A stretch of 64,000 nucleotides of DNA, taken from Runella sp. MFBS21 (GTDB taxonomy: Bacteria > Bacteroidota > Bacteroidia > Cytophagales > Spirosomataceae). Location of the stretch: positions 661,744-725,743 of the forward strand of contig NZ_JARNTW010000002.1 of assembly GCF_029433105.1 (NCBI RefSeq). The letters are read 5' to 3'. The position numbers and the translations under genes were made by a program. The notes beneath the pieces are model-generated. The model made no database searches, was not told where the DNA came from, and worked only from the letters and a program-made list of their open reading frames with translations. Of the stretch, positions 8,044 through 17,281 are shown piece by piece (position 1 is the stretch's first letter; every line of letters begins with the position of its first letter).

Positions 8044-10770
8044 ATGAAATATCAATCTTTACTTATCGGTCTATTATTGAGTGTCTGTCAAGTGTTTGGG
8101 CAAGCTCGTCCCTATCTTGTCAAAGATATTAATGTAGGAAGTGGGAGTTCTATTCGTTTTGGGGTAACGGGCAATGCCGGAATGTCGCCTTCAGAGCTAA
8201 GTCATAATTTTTGCGTTTTTAAAGGCTACTTATACTTCTTTGCTTCGGATGGCTCCAAAATTTCCCTTTGGCGCTCCGATGGTACACGACAAGGAACCTC
8301 TATTTTTTTGTCTTTTACTTATGCTACCAGTATTTCGGGTGACGAATTTGGCGGACTCATCGCCAATGACAATTATTTGTTCTTTTTTGCCAATACCACC
8401 ACTACAGGCACTGAACTGTGGCGTACTGATGGTACTACCGACGGCACAGGACTTGTAAGAGATTTCAATCCTGGTACAGCAAGTGGTATCTTGAGTGCCA
8501 ACTATCAAGCTGTATTAGGGGCGGAAAATTACATCTATTTTACTGCTAGAAGCTCTGGAAATATAGGTAACTCTTCCAATGAACTTTGGCGTACAGATGG
8601 TTCAGGTGCAGGAACGAGTGTCATTCGACCTCGGATTGGTAACAACACCGCTACTACTGTGAGTGCTCTTATGCGGTTTAAAGAAAAAATTTACTTTACT
8701 GCCAATTTATCTACCACGGGTTCAGAACTTTGGGTGACAGACGGTACTCAAAACAATACGCAGCTTTTTAAGGAATTTGGCGAAGGAAATATATCTGGAC
8801 CTGCTTTTTTGGGCCAATACAACTTTGGGAGTGTTGCTACTACCAATCACCTTTATTTTGTGGATACTCGTAGGTTGTATCGTACTGATGGTACACCTGA
8901 TGGAACGGTATTGGTGAAAGAATTGAGCAGTAATACAGATGTTTTTTCGGCCTCTTCTTCACTAGGGGTACCTAGTAATCTCACTGCAATCGACAATATC
9001 GTTTACTTCTTGACGTCAACTCGCCTCACAGGAGTAGGAGGAAATGCCAATGTAGGTGCTATTTGGCGTAGCGATGGCACCGAGGAGGGCACTAGGCTCG
9101 TAAGCAATACTTCGGTAGAACGTCCCGAGCGGGTTTTTGGGTTAAAAAATTCCTTTTTGTTATTAGGAAGTTTAAACGGAAACCAAAGCAATCCTGCTAT
9201 TCAAAGCGGGCTATGGGGCGCATCGGCTTCTCAAGCAGTACCTTTACTCATCACGTCAAGAGTAGGGAGAGCTATCGACGTAGGGCCTGATAATACCTAT
9301 TTAAATTACAACAACAATGCGGTCTTTATCGCTCAAGGCCCCAATCAAGATTTTTATGGCTGGCGTACAGATGGCACTTCGGGTGAAACCGACACGCTGT
9401 TTAGCCTGACCCCAGCTAGTGGGACTTATTTGTGCGGAATCGTAAACGACATTGTATTGTATTACGCCAATTCGACGGATCCTAACGTAGGTTGGGAATT
9501 GTTTGCGGCTCCTATTTCTATCAAACCTAGCAACTGTACGGTGTCAGTTACTATCGAAGCTCCAAACTTAAGAATTCCTTGCAATGGCGGTAGTGTAGCG
9601 CTAAATGCTGTCGCTGCCAATGGTAGTGGCCCTTTTCTATATCGTTGGAGCAAGGGAGATTCGAGTACTTTTATTGCGACTTCTCAAAGCTTAGTAGCTA
9701 AAGAAAGAGGCATATACAAAGTAACGGTAGTAGACGGAAGGGGCTGTACTTCAGCTCCTAGTAGTGTAGAGGTAATTCAGCCCATGATGCCTTCACTACG
9801 TATTGGTGGTACGCCTTCGGTATGTAGTAATGTAGGCTCTACGCTTCGAGCCGAAATAGGCGGAGGGAAAGCCCCTTTTACTTACCAGTGGAAGTTGGCT
9901 GATGTTGAACTCAGTAGCAAAGTAGACACCCTCAGGATAGTAGCTGGAGGGCAGTATGCTTTGAGTATTGTAGATAGTGAAGGGTGTTTTATTTCTACGA
10001 TTGCCAATGTTTCAGAAGACAACGTGCGTCCCACTGTTACGGGTACCTTAGGGTTTTGTCCCAATCAAAGTACGACTCTCACCGCTACTGTACAGGGTGG
10101 AGTAGCACCTTTGACCTATCAATGGAAAAAAGACACGGTCAACGTAGGTACAAATCTCAATACTTACACAGTGAATACCGCTGGTAATCTAACCGTTGTA
10201 GTCAAAGATGCTCGCGGCTGTATTGGTACTTCGCCTGTGGCGAGTATTGAGGCGTTTACGCTTCCTCCTGCTACTATTTCGGCAACCAAGACGCAAATTA
10301 TGCCTAATGAAACTACTATTCTTACGGCCAATATAGGCACAGGACTTAGCTATCAGTGGCAGCAAAACAATAATTCCATTGCCAATGCTACAACCAATAC
10401 GTATAGTACTTCACAAGCCGGAACATACCGCGTGCTTGTGACTCGTACAGGGTGTGTAGCTACCTCCAATGAAATCACGGTGGGCATCATTACCTCCATT
10501 GAGCCTATTACGGCAGAGATGACTTTGGAGATTTCGCCCAATCCCGTGGCTAATGTATGCCACATTAAGCTTTTGATGCCCCAAGCGGCGGCGGTGTCTT
10601 TTCAGTTGACAGATGCTAGTGGAAGAGTTTTGCAAGAATGGAAAGCCCCGCAGCCTAGCAAACTTCATCAAAGCACGCTTTCGGTGGCGTCATTGCGTGC
10701 GGGGAGCTATTTTATTCAAGCTCAAACTGGCGAAAAACGATTGGCTAAAAAACTGCTAAAAATAGATTAA
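8044..10770 (+). CDS. Type IX-secreted ELWxxDGT-repeat protein with Ig-like domains
   Basis: A 908-residue secreted protein. The start at 8044 is preferred to the upstream ATG at 7972 because it opens directly into a signal peptide (MKYQSLLIGLLLSVCQVFGQ). The first half carries repeated LWRTDGT/ELWVTDGT blades, the hyalin-type ELWxxDGT repeat thought to form a beta-propeller. Residues from about 500 carry Ig/PKD-like modules (TYQWK, SYQWQQN). The C-terminus, ISPNPVANVCHIKL to LAKKLLKID, is a typical type IX secretion sorting domain, so it should be exported and anchored at the surface or released. Function beyond surface or adhesion role is unknown. Confidence 0.87.
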   Translation: MKYQSLLIGLLLSVCQVFGQARPYLVKDINVGSGSSIRFGVTGNAGMSPSELSHNFCVFKGYLYFFASDGSKISLWRSDGTRQGTSIFLSFTYATSISGDEFGGLIANDNYLFFFANTTTTGTELWRTDGTTDGTGLVRDFNPGTASGILSANYQAVLGAENYIYFTARSSGNIGNSSNELWRTDGSGAGTSVIRPRIGNNTATTVSALMRFKEKIYFTANLSTTGSELWVTDGTQNNTQLFKEFGEGNISGPAFLGQYNFGSVATTNHLYFVDTRRLYRTDGTPDGTVLVKELSSNTDVFSASSSLGVPSNLTAIDNIVYFLTSTRLTGVGGNANVGAIWRSDGTEEGTRLVSNTSVERPERVFGLKNSFLLLGSLNGNQSNPAIQSGLWGASASQAVPLLITSRVGRAIDVGPDNTYLNYNNNAVFIAQGPNQDFYGWRTDGTSGETDTLFSLTPASGTYLCGIVNDIVLYYANSTDPNVGWELFAAPISIKPSNCTVSVTIEAPNLRIPCNGGSVALNAVAANGSGPFLYRWSKGDSSTFIATSQSLVAKERGIYKVTVVDGRGCTSAPSSVEVIQPMMPSLRIGGTPSVCSNVGSTLRAEIGGGKAPFTYQWKLADVELSSKVDTLRIVAGGQYALSIVDSEGCFISTIANVSEDNVRPTVTGTLGFCPNQSTTLTATVQGGVAPLTYQWKKDTVNVGTNLNTYTVNTAGNLTVVVKDARGCIGTSPVASIEAFTLPPATISATKTQIMPNETTILTANIGTGLSYQWQQNNNSIANATTNTYSTSQAGTYRVLVTRTGCVATSNEITVGIITSIEPITAEMTLEISPNPVANVCHIKLLMPQAAAVSFQLTDASGRVLQEWKAPQPSKLHQSTLSVASLRAGSYFIQAQTGEKRLAKKLLKID

Positions 10771-10828
10771 CTATCCACAAAGAGTAATTTAGGAAAGAGA
10801 GCTACTTTGACATACATCACCCTAAAAA

Positions 10829-11566
10829 ATGTTGTGTATGTCGAAGTTTATCGCTGTATTCCTCTGTGCTTTTGGTCTAGTATTGTCATCACTTCAAGCG
10901 CAAAACACGCTCACTGCCCAAGAAAAAAAGCAAGGCTGGAAATTACTTTTCAACGGGAAAGATTTGAGTGGATGGCATGCTTATGGAGGGAAGGCAGTAG
11001 GAAGTGCGTGGATGATAGAGCAAGGAGCTATCAAATTGCATGTACCCAATAGAGGAGGCAATAAGGCTGTCAATGGAGGAGATATCGTAACCGACGAATC
11101 CATCAATGGCGATTTTGAATTTAAGGCCGAATGGAAAGTAAGCTCCCTTGCCAATAGTGGCATTTTCTTTTTTGTGAAAGAAGCATCGCAGTACAAAAAC
11201 ATGCACGATACGGGCTTGGAATTGCAAGTGCTAGACGATAGAATCTACGAAGGTGCTTCTGAAAACAAACACCGTGCAGGCGATTTTTTTGGCGTAGCCA
11301 ATGCCCGCGTGCGAGAACTCAATCCCGTAGGAGAGTGGAACCAAGTGCATATGATAGTGAAAAACGGAATGCTCACCGTCACTCTCAACGGCTTTACGAT
11401 TCAAGAACATAACCTTAAAGGCACCGATTGGAAGCAAAGAATAGCCGCAAGTGGTCTCAAAAATGCGCCTATTGCTCAAGGAATATACAGTGGATTGATT
11501 GGTTTGCAAGATTGGGGGAGTACCGTATGGTACCGTAATATCAAAATCAAAACGGGTGGAAAGTAA
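10829..11566 (+). CDS. DUF1080 (3-keto-disaccharide hydrolase family) protein
   Basis: A 245-residue secreted protein with signal peptide ending near LSSLQAQ. The DUF1080 signature GWKLLFNGKDLSGWHAYGG is followed by NGDFEFKAEWKVS, NSGIFFFVKE, TGLELQVLDD and WNQVHMIVKNG, the standard jelly-roll (LamG-like) order. The family is now described as 3-keto-glycoside hydrolases acting on oxidised sugars; the exact substrate is unknown. An in-frame ATG at 10838 is an equally possible start. It lies 58 bp after the type IX-secreted protein gene. Confidence 0.88.
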   Translation: MLCMSKFIAVFLCAFGLVLSSLQAQNTLTAQEKKQGWKLLFNGKDLSGWHAYGGKAVGSAWMIEQGAIKLHVPNRGGNKAVNGGDIVTDESINGDFEFKAEWKVSSLANSGIFFFVKEASQYKNMHDTGLELQVLDDRIYEGASENKHRAGDFFGVANARVRELNPVGEWNQVHMIVKNGMLTVTLNGFTIQEHNLKGTDWKQRIAASGLKNAPIAQGIYSGLIGLQDWGSTVWYRNIKIKTGGK

Positions 11567-11574
11567 ACCAAAGC

Positions 11575-12642
11575 TTATTTAGCCCAATGCCCTTTGACAA
11601 TTTTTAAAAAAGTCCCTAAATCTTCGACAAATAAAGTGGGCTTTTCGTAATGAATATTGTGGCCTGTTTGCTCATAAATTTTATGAGTAATGAGATGAGA
11701 ATGTTGCTTTTGGAGCTTTCTATTTTCAGTTTCGTATGGAAAAAGATCATGATCAGATGTAGGGTCTAAGATAAGCATCGGCACATGTAAATTTCGATAT
11801 ACAATCTTAGGCTCAATAATAGCCATTGATTCCCCAAACAATGTCGATTGGGTAGGTCTTAAAATGTTGTCAATAAACTGAGTTTCATTCTCCATATGGA
11901 ACAACTTTTCGAGGCCGTTTCCAATACTCCATTTTCCTTGGTCGTCTGCTGTGAGCCAAGCTAAAAGTTCAAACTGAGTACCACCACTGCTGAAATCATA
12001 ATAAGTTTTATAAGCTTCATATTCGGTATCGAATTTGGCGTATGTCACTCTGTCCTTAAAAATATTTTGGACTTGTTGGCGTAATGTCTGTTCTTCTAAT
12101 TTATGATAATGAGTGTTGGTCGAAACGGAGCCACCATCTTCTAGAATCAACCCTAGCACTTTGTCGGGATAAGCATCATAAAAAGCCGTAGCGATAAATC
12201 CTCCTCTCGACCAGCCGCCAATTATCGCTTTTTTGATTTGTTTTGCTTCCATCAGTGTATGTATGTCATCGGCTACGTGATACAAAGACACCTCATGGGG
12301 CGGGATTTTGGTGAGGCCATGCCCATAATAATCAATCGCAATGACGTAATACCCTTGCTTTGCTAAATCTTCGGCAATCCCTAACAATTCATAGCTATTG
12401 GTAAAACTGCCATGCGCCCAAATCAGCGGCGTATGCTGAGGATTACCCCAGGTAAGGTAATGAATTTTTGTATTCGATGTTTGGATAAAACTGCCATGAT
12501 TTTTTTCAAAATGATTGAATTCTATTTTAGCACTATCGTATTTTATTTTTATATCTATAGGAAAAGATGGTTGATTATTTTGAGAAAAACTATAATGGAT
12601 AAAATTTGTCAAAATAAACAAAAGCGTGTAGGTTTTTATCAT
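11575..12642 (-). CDS. Secreted alpha/beta hydrolase
   Basis: A 355-residue protein with a signal peptide (MIKTYTLLFILTNFIHYSFS). The alpha/beta-hydrolase fold is seen in THLPLIWAHGSFTNSYELL-like oxyanion region (LIWAHGSFTNS), the nucleophile elbow GWSRGGF (Ser), a late Asp (DPTSDHDLF) and the final His (TGHNIHYE). Substrate unknown; could be an esterase, lipase or peptidase. It converges with the DUF1080 gene, only 8 bp apart. Confidence 0.8.
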   Translation of the reverse strand: MIKTYTLLFILTNFIHYSFSQNNQPSFPIDIKIKYDSAKIEFNHFEKNHGSFIQTSNTKIHYLTWGNPQHTPLIWAHGSFTNSYELLGIAEDLAKQGYYVIAIDYYGHGLTKIPPHEVSLYHVADDIHTLMEAKQIKKAIIGGWSRGGFIATAFYDAYPDKVLGLILEDGGSVSTNTHYHKLEEQTLRQQVQNIFKDRVTYAKFDTEYEAYKTYYDFSSGGTQFELLAWLTADDQGKWSIGNGLEKLFHMENETQFIDNILRPTQSTLFGESMAIIEPKIVYRNLHVPMLILDPTSDHDLFPYETENRKLQKQHSHLITHKIYEQTGHNIHYEKPTLFVEDLGTFLKIVKGHWAK

Positions 12643-12812
12643 GGAATGCTAGGCGTATTTGCGAGGTTTTCAAAATTACTTCATCGTTGGGAAGATAATA
12701 GAAAGCTGTTCTAAAACTTTTTTCGGGATACTACCGAACGCTCACAAAAAAGGAATTCTTTCTAAAATATGAGTATATTTAACCAGAAAAACTCCACGGC
12801 CTACTTTAGAAA

Positions 12813-14696
12813 ATGATGACTGATAAGGTCTTTATAGAAAAATTAAATAAGCTGATTGACGATAATCTTGACAATCCCTCCCTTACGATTGATAGTATCT
12901 GTGAGCAACTTGGGATGAGTCGCTCACGTTTGCATAGATTGCTCAAAGAAGAATCAGAACTTTCGGCAACATTGTATATTCGTCGGCGTAAACTGCTCAA
13001 AGCTAGAGATTTGTTGCAAAATACTGACCTCCGTATTTCGGAAATTGGTGACATGGTAGGCTTGGTAAATCCTCAAAATTTTAGTACTTATTTTATCCAA
13101 GAGTTCAAACTCAGTCCTTCCGATTTTAGAAAACAGCAAATACAACAGAGTATTCAGGCGGAAGCGCTCAGCCTTCAAGAAGAGGTGCCAACTGTGATTA
13201 TGGCATCATCCGTACCTAAGAGACTGTTGTTGAGTAGTATATCGCTGAAGCGTAATTGGATATATGTTTTTTTGGGCATTACGTTTTTAACCGCCATAAC
13301 TGTCCTCTTTTTTTGGATGGGAAGAGAGTCCACCTCTCCACAGCCTGCCAAAAATTCTTTAGCCATTTTGCCTTTTACAAACCTTGGCACGACCGATACT
13401 GATCCTGTCTTAGACGGAGTGATGAGCGAACTTCATACTTCACTCTCACTTATTAAAAACCTGAAGGTGATTGCGCGTTCATCTTCTGACCAATATAAAA
13501 ATACAAAAAAAAGTATTTGGAAAATTGGGGATGAACTTAATGTAGGCAATGTACTAAGAGGAGCTATTTTGAAAACAAATGACCAGATCCAAATCAAACT
13601 GGAAATGATTGATACCCAAAATGATATTAGGCTCTGGTCCAAAACGTATAACGGCGCTTACAAGGATATTTTCCAACTGACAGACCAAATTGTAAAGGAA
13701 GTGGCTGCTCAACTAAAGCTTACTGTGAATGCTTTGGCTAACGAAAAACATACCCGCAGTCCTGAAGCCTATAATATCATGGTACAAGGACGGCAGCTTT
13801 TAGTAAGCCGAATGGATGAAGACCTCTTGGCTAGTATTGTTCGTTTTGACCGCGCCCTCAAAATCGACTCTACTTTTGCAGAAGCCTATGCGCTCAAAGC
13901 CTTTGCATATCATTTGCTGCGTGGGTCTAATAAAATGGAAGCTTCCAAACTGGACGAATTGACCAAAAAAAATGCCCTGAAAGCCATCCAGTTTGAGGCC
14001 GCCAACAGTTCTGCCTATGGAGTATTGGGAAGTCTTTATTATGCTACTTACCAATGGGACGCTTCCGAAAATGCTTATCAGATAGCCTTACAGCACAATC
14101 CCAACAATGCAGACATTTATCATTGGTATGGTTTACTTATGCGCACTACCGGAAAGCTTGATAAGGCGATAGAGTGTAGTTCGCAGGCGATTGCACTTGC
14201 ACCCCTTCATCCTATCATGTTGAGTGCTCACATTATTAATTGTAGTCTAGCGAGCCGTGGAGAGGAAGCTCAAGTGGGGATTGAAGCAGGGCAGACCCTT
14301 TTTGATAAGTCTTTTTCTTTCAAGATGTCGATTGCTTTATATTGGGTAGCTCAGGGCGATTACCCTCAAGCAGTATCTGCTTTTGAAGAAGCAATCCGCT
14401 TAAACCCCGATGATAAAGGTCAGATACCTATTTTGATTTACTGTGAAGCCAAACGAGGAAATACTCAAAAAGCCCGCCAATATCTCCAGACATTGGCCGA
14501 TACTCCCCGGGCTTACTATGAACGGGCGGTGGTATATGCCGGTCTCAATCAGCCCGATAGTAGCCTTATCAATCTCAAAAAAGCCGCTGATGGAGGCTAT
14601 CTTTATCGCGATACCAAAGTGATGGCCCCTTTTAAACCCTACCGTTCACATCCGATTTTTAAATCTGTGATGCGTCAATTTAACTTACCTCAATAA
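12813..14696 (+). CDS. AraC-type HTH, membrane-anchored regulator with TPR sensor half
   Basis: A 627-residue protein. Residues about 5-105 are an AraC DNA-binding domain (SICEQLGMSRSRLHRLLKEE and IGDMVGLVNPQNFSTYFIQEF). One transmembrane helix follows near residue 150 (WIYVFLGITFLTAITVLFFW). Next comes a domain beginning SLAILPFTNLG that resembles the FlgO-like/adenylate-cyclase-associated domain, then several TPR repeats (AYGVLGSLYYATYQW, ADIYHWYGLLMRTTGKLDKA). The cytoplasmic HTH is thus tethered to a periplasmic or membrane sensor half, a layout common in Bacteroidota. Target genes are unknown. A second ATG follows immediately (residue 2). Confidence 0.85.
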   Translation: MMTDKVFIEKLNKLIDDNLDNPSLTIDSICEQLGMSRSRLHRLLKEESELSATLYIRRRKLLKARDLLQNTDLRISEIGDMVGLVNPQNFSTYFIQEFKLSPSDFRKQQIQQSIQAEALSLQEEVPTVIMASSVPKRLLLSSISLKRNWIYVFLGITFLTAITVLFFWMGRESTSPQPAKNSLAILPFTNLGTTDTDPVLDGVMSELHTSLSLIKNLKVIARSSSDQYKNTKKSIWKIGDELNVGNVLRGAILKTNDQIQIKLEMIDTQNDIRLWSKTYNGAYKDIFQLTDQIVKEVAAQLKLTVNALANEKHTRSPEAYNIMVQGRQLLVSRMDEDLLASIVRFDRALKIDSTFAEAYALKAFAYHLLRGSNKMEASKLDELTKKNALKAIQFEAANSSAYGVLGSLYYATYQWDASENAYQIALQHNPNNADIYHWYGLLMRTTGKLDKAIECSSQAIALAPLHPIMLSAHIINCSLASRGEEAQVGIEAGQTLFDKSFSFKMSIALYWVAQGDYPQAVSAFEEAIRLNPDDKGQIPILIYCEAKRGNTQKARQYLQTLADTPRAYYERAVVYAGLNQPDSSLINLKKAADGGYLYRDTKVMAPFKPYRSHPIFKSVMRQFNLPQ

Positions 14697-14707
14697 TAAC
14701 CCCTGCA

Positions 14708-14762
14708 ACAATACACTAAGGTTTGACACAATATACTAAGTTTTTGGCACAATAAGAGAAGC
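14708..14762. repeat. Three short AT-rich tandem units
   Basis: Units beginning CACAATA/CAACAATA followed by a TAAG or AGAAG tail recur with 20-21 bp spacing just after the regulator gene. The first two are nearly identical (ACAATACACTAAG, ACAATATACTAAG); the third is degenerate. No function is evident. Confidence 0.4.
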
Positions 14763-14917
14763 GTTTGTGGCAAAAGAAGGAGAAATTTGTCTCCCTGAGA
14801 TTTTCTTGGAGGAGTCGTTTTTGAGATTTCAGCGAGGGGGGGAGAGAAGATTTCAAGATAAGAAAATACTGCCGATGGATTATGAAAATCATCTAACTAG
14901 GATTGAGCTACAAACAT

Positions 14918-15334
14918 ATGAGACTTACTTATCTGCTTCAGTTGATCTTTGCTTTCCATCTGTTAGGGGCTTGTCAATCCTCCGACATGGCACAAAAGCA
15001 AACCGATAATATGAATCTTACTAAAAAACTTCACAAACACCTCAATCGTCAAGATTGGCGTTCGGTAGAGGAATTGTGTGCCGAAAAGCTTCATTACCGA
15101 GGGCACGCTACTCATTTTGCAGATGTGGAAGAATCTAAAGCGCGATTTGTGCGTCGATACCAAACACTAATGGGCAAGGCCAAATCCTTTGAAGTACGAC
15201 AACTCTATCCGGCGGGCCGCTACCATGTGATTGTGGAAGGGATTGTAGAAGAGCTGCCCGACAGTTCGTTGGCGGTATGTTTGATTTATACTATCGAAGA
15301 CAAGCACATTACTCGTTTGTATGCGTATGAATGA
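14918..15334 (+). CDS. Small lipoprotein with SnoaL/NTF2-like domain
   Basis: A 138-residue protein. The ATG at 14918 is chosen over an upstream TTG because it opens into a lipoprotein signal (FAFHLLGACQS, lipobox Cys). The mature part looks like a small alpha+beta cone fold (LNRQDWRSVEELCAEKLHY, VIVEGIVEEL, VCLIYTIEDKHITRLYAYE) as in SnoaL-like or nuclear-transport-factor-2 proteins, often ligand-binding or small enzymes. Function unknown. It precedes the S33-like hydrolase lipoprotein gene by 86 bp. Confidence 0.62.
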   Translation: MRLTYLLQLIFAFHLLGACQSSDMAQKQTDNMNLTKKLHKHLNRQDWRSVEELCAEKLHYRGHATHFADVEESKARFVRRYQTLMGKAKSFEVRQLYPAGRYHVIVEGIVEELPDSSLAVCLIYTIEDKHITRLYAYE

Positions 15335-15420
15335 ACCTAAATGTAGGGTAAGAATTTCATCCTGAAAATGGCATTCTTTATAATATATTTTAATTTTATA
15401 AAAACTCTTAACCAAAAACT

Positions 15421-16440
15421 ATGCGCGTCGTTTATTTCTTTTTAGGGCTGTGTTTGCTAGTGGCTTGCCAGCAACCCCAAACTTCTACGTCGGCTACGGT
15501 AGCTGATTATTTCTTCTACGGAGATTCGCTCGAATCGGCGGGCGTAAACTTAATCCCCATTAAAACCCCTGTGGGAGACTTTAAGGTTTGGACCAAAAGA
15601 TTTGGTACCAATCCTAAAATCAAAATACTCCTCTTACACGGTGGCCCTGCCATGACCCACGAGTACATGGAATGCTTTGAGACATTTTTTCAGCGCGAAG
15701 CTTTTGAGTTTTATGAATACGACCAATTAGGCTCTTACTACAGCGATCAGCCCAAAGACGACCGCCTCTGGACTACCGAGCGATTTGTGGAAGAGGTAGA
15801 GCAAGTGCGTCAAGCTATCGGAGCCGATAGTTCTAATTTTTACATTTTAGGAAACTCTTGGGGTGGAATTTTGGGCATGGAATACGCCCTTAAGTACCAG
15901 AAAAACCTCAAAGGCTTGTTGATTGCAAACATGGTAGCAAGTGCTCCCGAATACGGCAAATACGCCCAAGAAGTGCTTGCCAAGCAGATGAAGCCCGAAA
16001 TTTTGGCCGAAATCAGAGCGCTCGAAGCCAAAAAAGATTTCGCCAATCCTCGCTACATGGAACTACTCATTCCTAGTTTTTACCAAGAGCATATTTGTCG
16101 TTTGAAAGAATGGCCCGACGGCCTCAATCGTGCCCTCAAACATGCCAACAATGAAGTATATACCCTTATGCAAGGTCCGAGCGAATTTGGTATCAGTGGA
16201 CGACTGGCGCAGTGGGACATCAAAAACCGACTCCAAGAAATCACCGTACCTACGCTCATGATTGGGGCCAAACACGACACCATGGATCCCAAAGCCATGG
16301 AAGAGCAAAGCAAGATGGTAAAGAAAGGGCGCTATTTGTACTGCCCCAACGGTAGTCATCTAGCCATGTGGGACGACCAAAAGGTATTCATGAGCGGCGT
16401 CATCAAGTTTATCCACGATGTGAATGAAGGCAAGTTTTGA
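15421..16440 (+). CDS. Proline iminopeptidase-like (S33) alpha/beta hydrolase lipoprotein
   Basis: A 339-residue protein with lipoprotein signal (LGLCLLVACQQ). The alpha/beta-hydrolase core matches the proline iminopeptidase group: oxyanion motif LLLHGGPAMTHEY, EYDQLGS(Y)YS, nucleophile elbow GNSWGG, a late Asp region (IGAKHDTMDP) and the final His (NGSHLAMWDD). It probably releases N-terminal proline or a similar small group from peptides at the cell envelope. Confidence 0.82.
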   Translation: MRVVYFFLGLCLLVACQQPQTSTSATVADYFFYGDSLESAGVNLIPIKTPVGDFKVWTKRFGTNPKIKILLLHGGPAMTHEYMECFETFFQREAFEFYEYDQLGSYYSDQPKDDRLWTTERFVEEVEQVRQAIGADSSNFYILGNSWGGILGMEYALKYQKNLKGLLIANMVASAPEYGKYAQEVLAKQMKPEILAEIRALEAKKDFANPRYMELLIPSFYQEHICRLKEWPDGLNRALKHANNEVYTLMQGPSEFGISGRLAQWDIKNRLQEITVPTLMIGAKHDTMDPKAMEEQSKMVKKGRYLYCPNGSHLAMWDDQKVFMSGVIKFIHDVNEGKF

Positions 16441-16594
16441 TGAAGTTCTCCTGCCAACTTTTTGGAACTTTGGCGGGGGATTAGAAAAAGTTCAAATTCT
16501 GTCCAGTAGCAACATATGATTGCTGGCAAGAAAAGCCCAGTAATCAGGATGCAAACAATATTGGTCTGCAGAACAATAATGAGTTTATTATTTT

Positions 16595-17040
16595 TTAAAT
16601 AAAGTAAAAGGTTGCACTGTTTCTTTTCACCGGATCTAAAAATCCCAACCTTAAACCAACTTGGCCACCTTCTACTACTTCGTATAATAGATAGCAATTT
16701 TTAGTGTTTGGGATTGACACACAGCCCAGAAGCATAGGAGGTGGTGGCACTTCGCCAAAATCACAGGAACATTTGTCTATACTACTGACTTTATAGCTTA
16801 CTGCTTTATGCGAAATTTCTTTAATGGTATTTGTAAAAGTAGTGGCTGTGATTTTAAGACCTTGACTTTTGTTATTTTCTAACATCCATTCACCAATCAG
16901 TAGTTTTTTAACTCAGCAACTGATACTTTCTTTTGGTCAAAATATAACTCATCGCCTGGAGGCGGTGGCCCTTGGGCAAAACCAGACTGAAAAATAAATA
17001 GGCTAAAAAAGCTAACCAAGAGGACAAAAGGAGTTTTCAT
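16595..17040 (-). pseudogene. Small secreted protein split by -1 frameshift (lipocalin-like C-part)
   Basis: A 47-codon frame starts at 17040 with a signal peptide (FFSLFIFQSGFAQG) and stops at 16897. The -1 frame then continues without a stop to 16595, giving LLIGEWMLENNKS and a Cys-containing domain (DKCSCDFGEVPPPPMLLGCV) resembling small lipocalin-like LIGxW proteins. The junction reads TTA AAA AAC, so A_AAA_AAC, a classic -1 slippery heptamer, sits in the correct phase. It may be a decayed gene, a homopolymer sequencing error, or programmed frameshifting; the joined product would be about 147 residues. Confidence 0.55.
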
Positions 17041-17281
17041 GAGGTTTGATTTAGATAACTTTTACTTATTTTTAATTGTGTAGTGTTCAAGATACCGATT
17101 AATAACATAAAAGCAAAACGGATTAATGTAAAATTTTTGAAGGTTTTATGCTTTTATGGACTTGTCAGCTGCTGAAGATCATATAAAAATCCAGTGATTT
17201 TGGATCAATTACAAAATTTGTGGAGCAACTTAGATTAAGCATATAATTGCGTTAGTCGGTACAGGAAAAATCCTACATTTC
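17041..17281. other. AT-rich intergenic stretch, nothing recognised
   Basis: No convincing reading frame, RNA or repeat is seen between the frameshifted small gene and the transposase remnant. Confidence 0.5.

Noticed and set aside
16356-16697. 113-codon minus-strand frame after the S33-like gene
   Set aside because: It overlaps the recognised hydrolase antisense and the small frameshifted gene; no start context or family resemblance.
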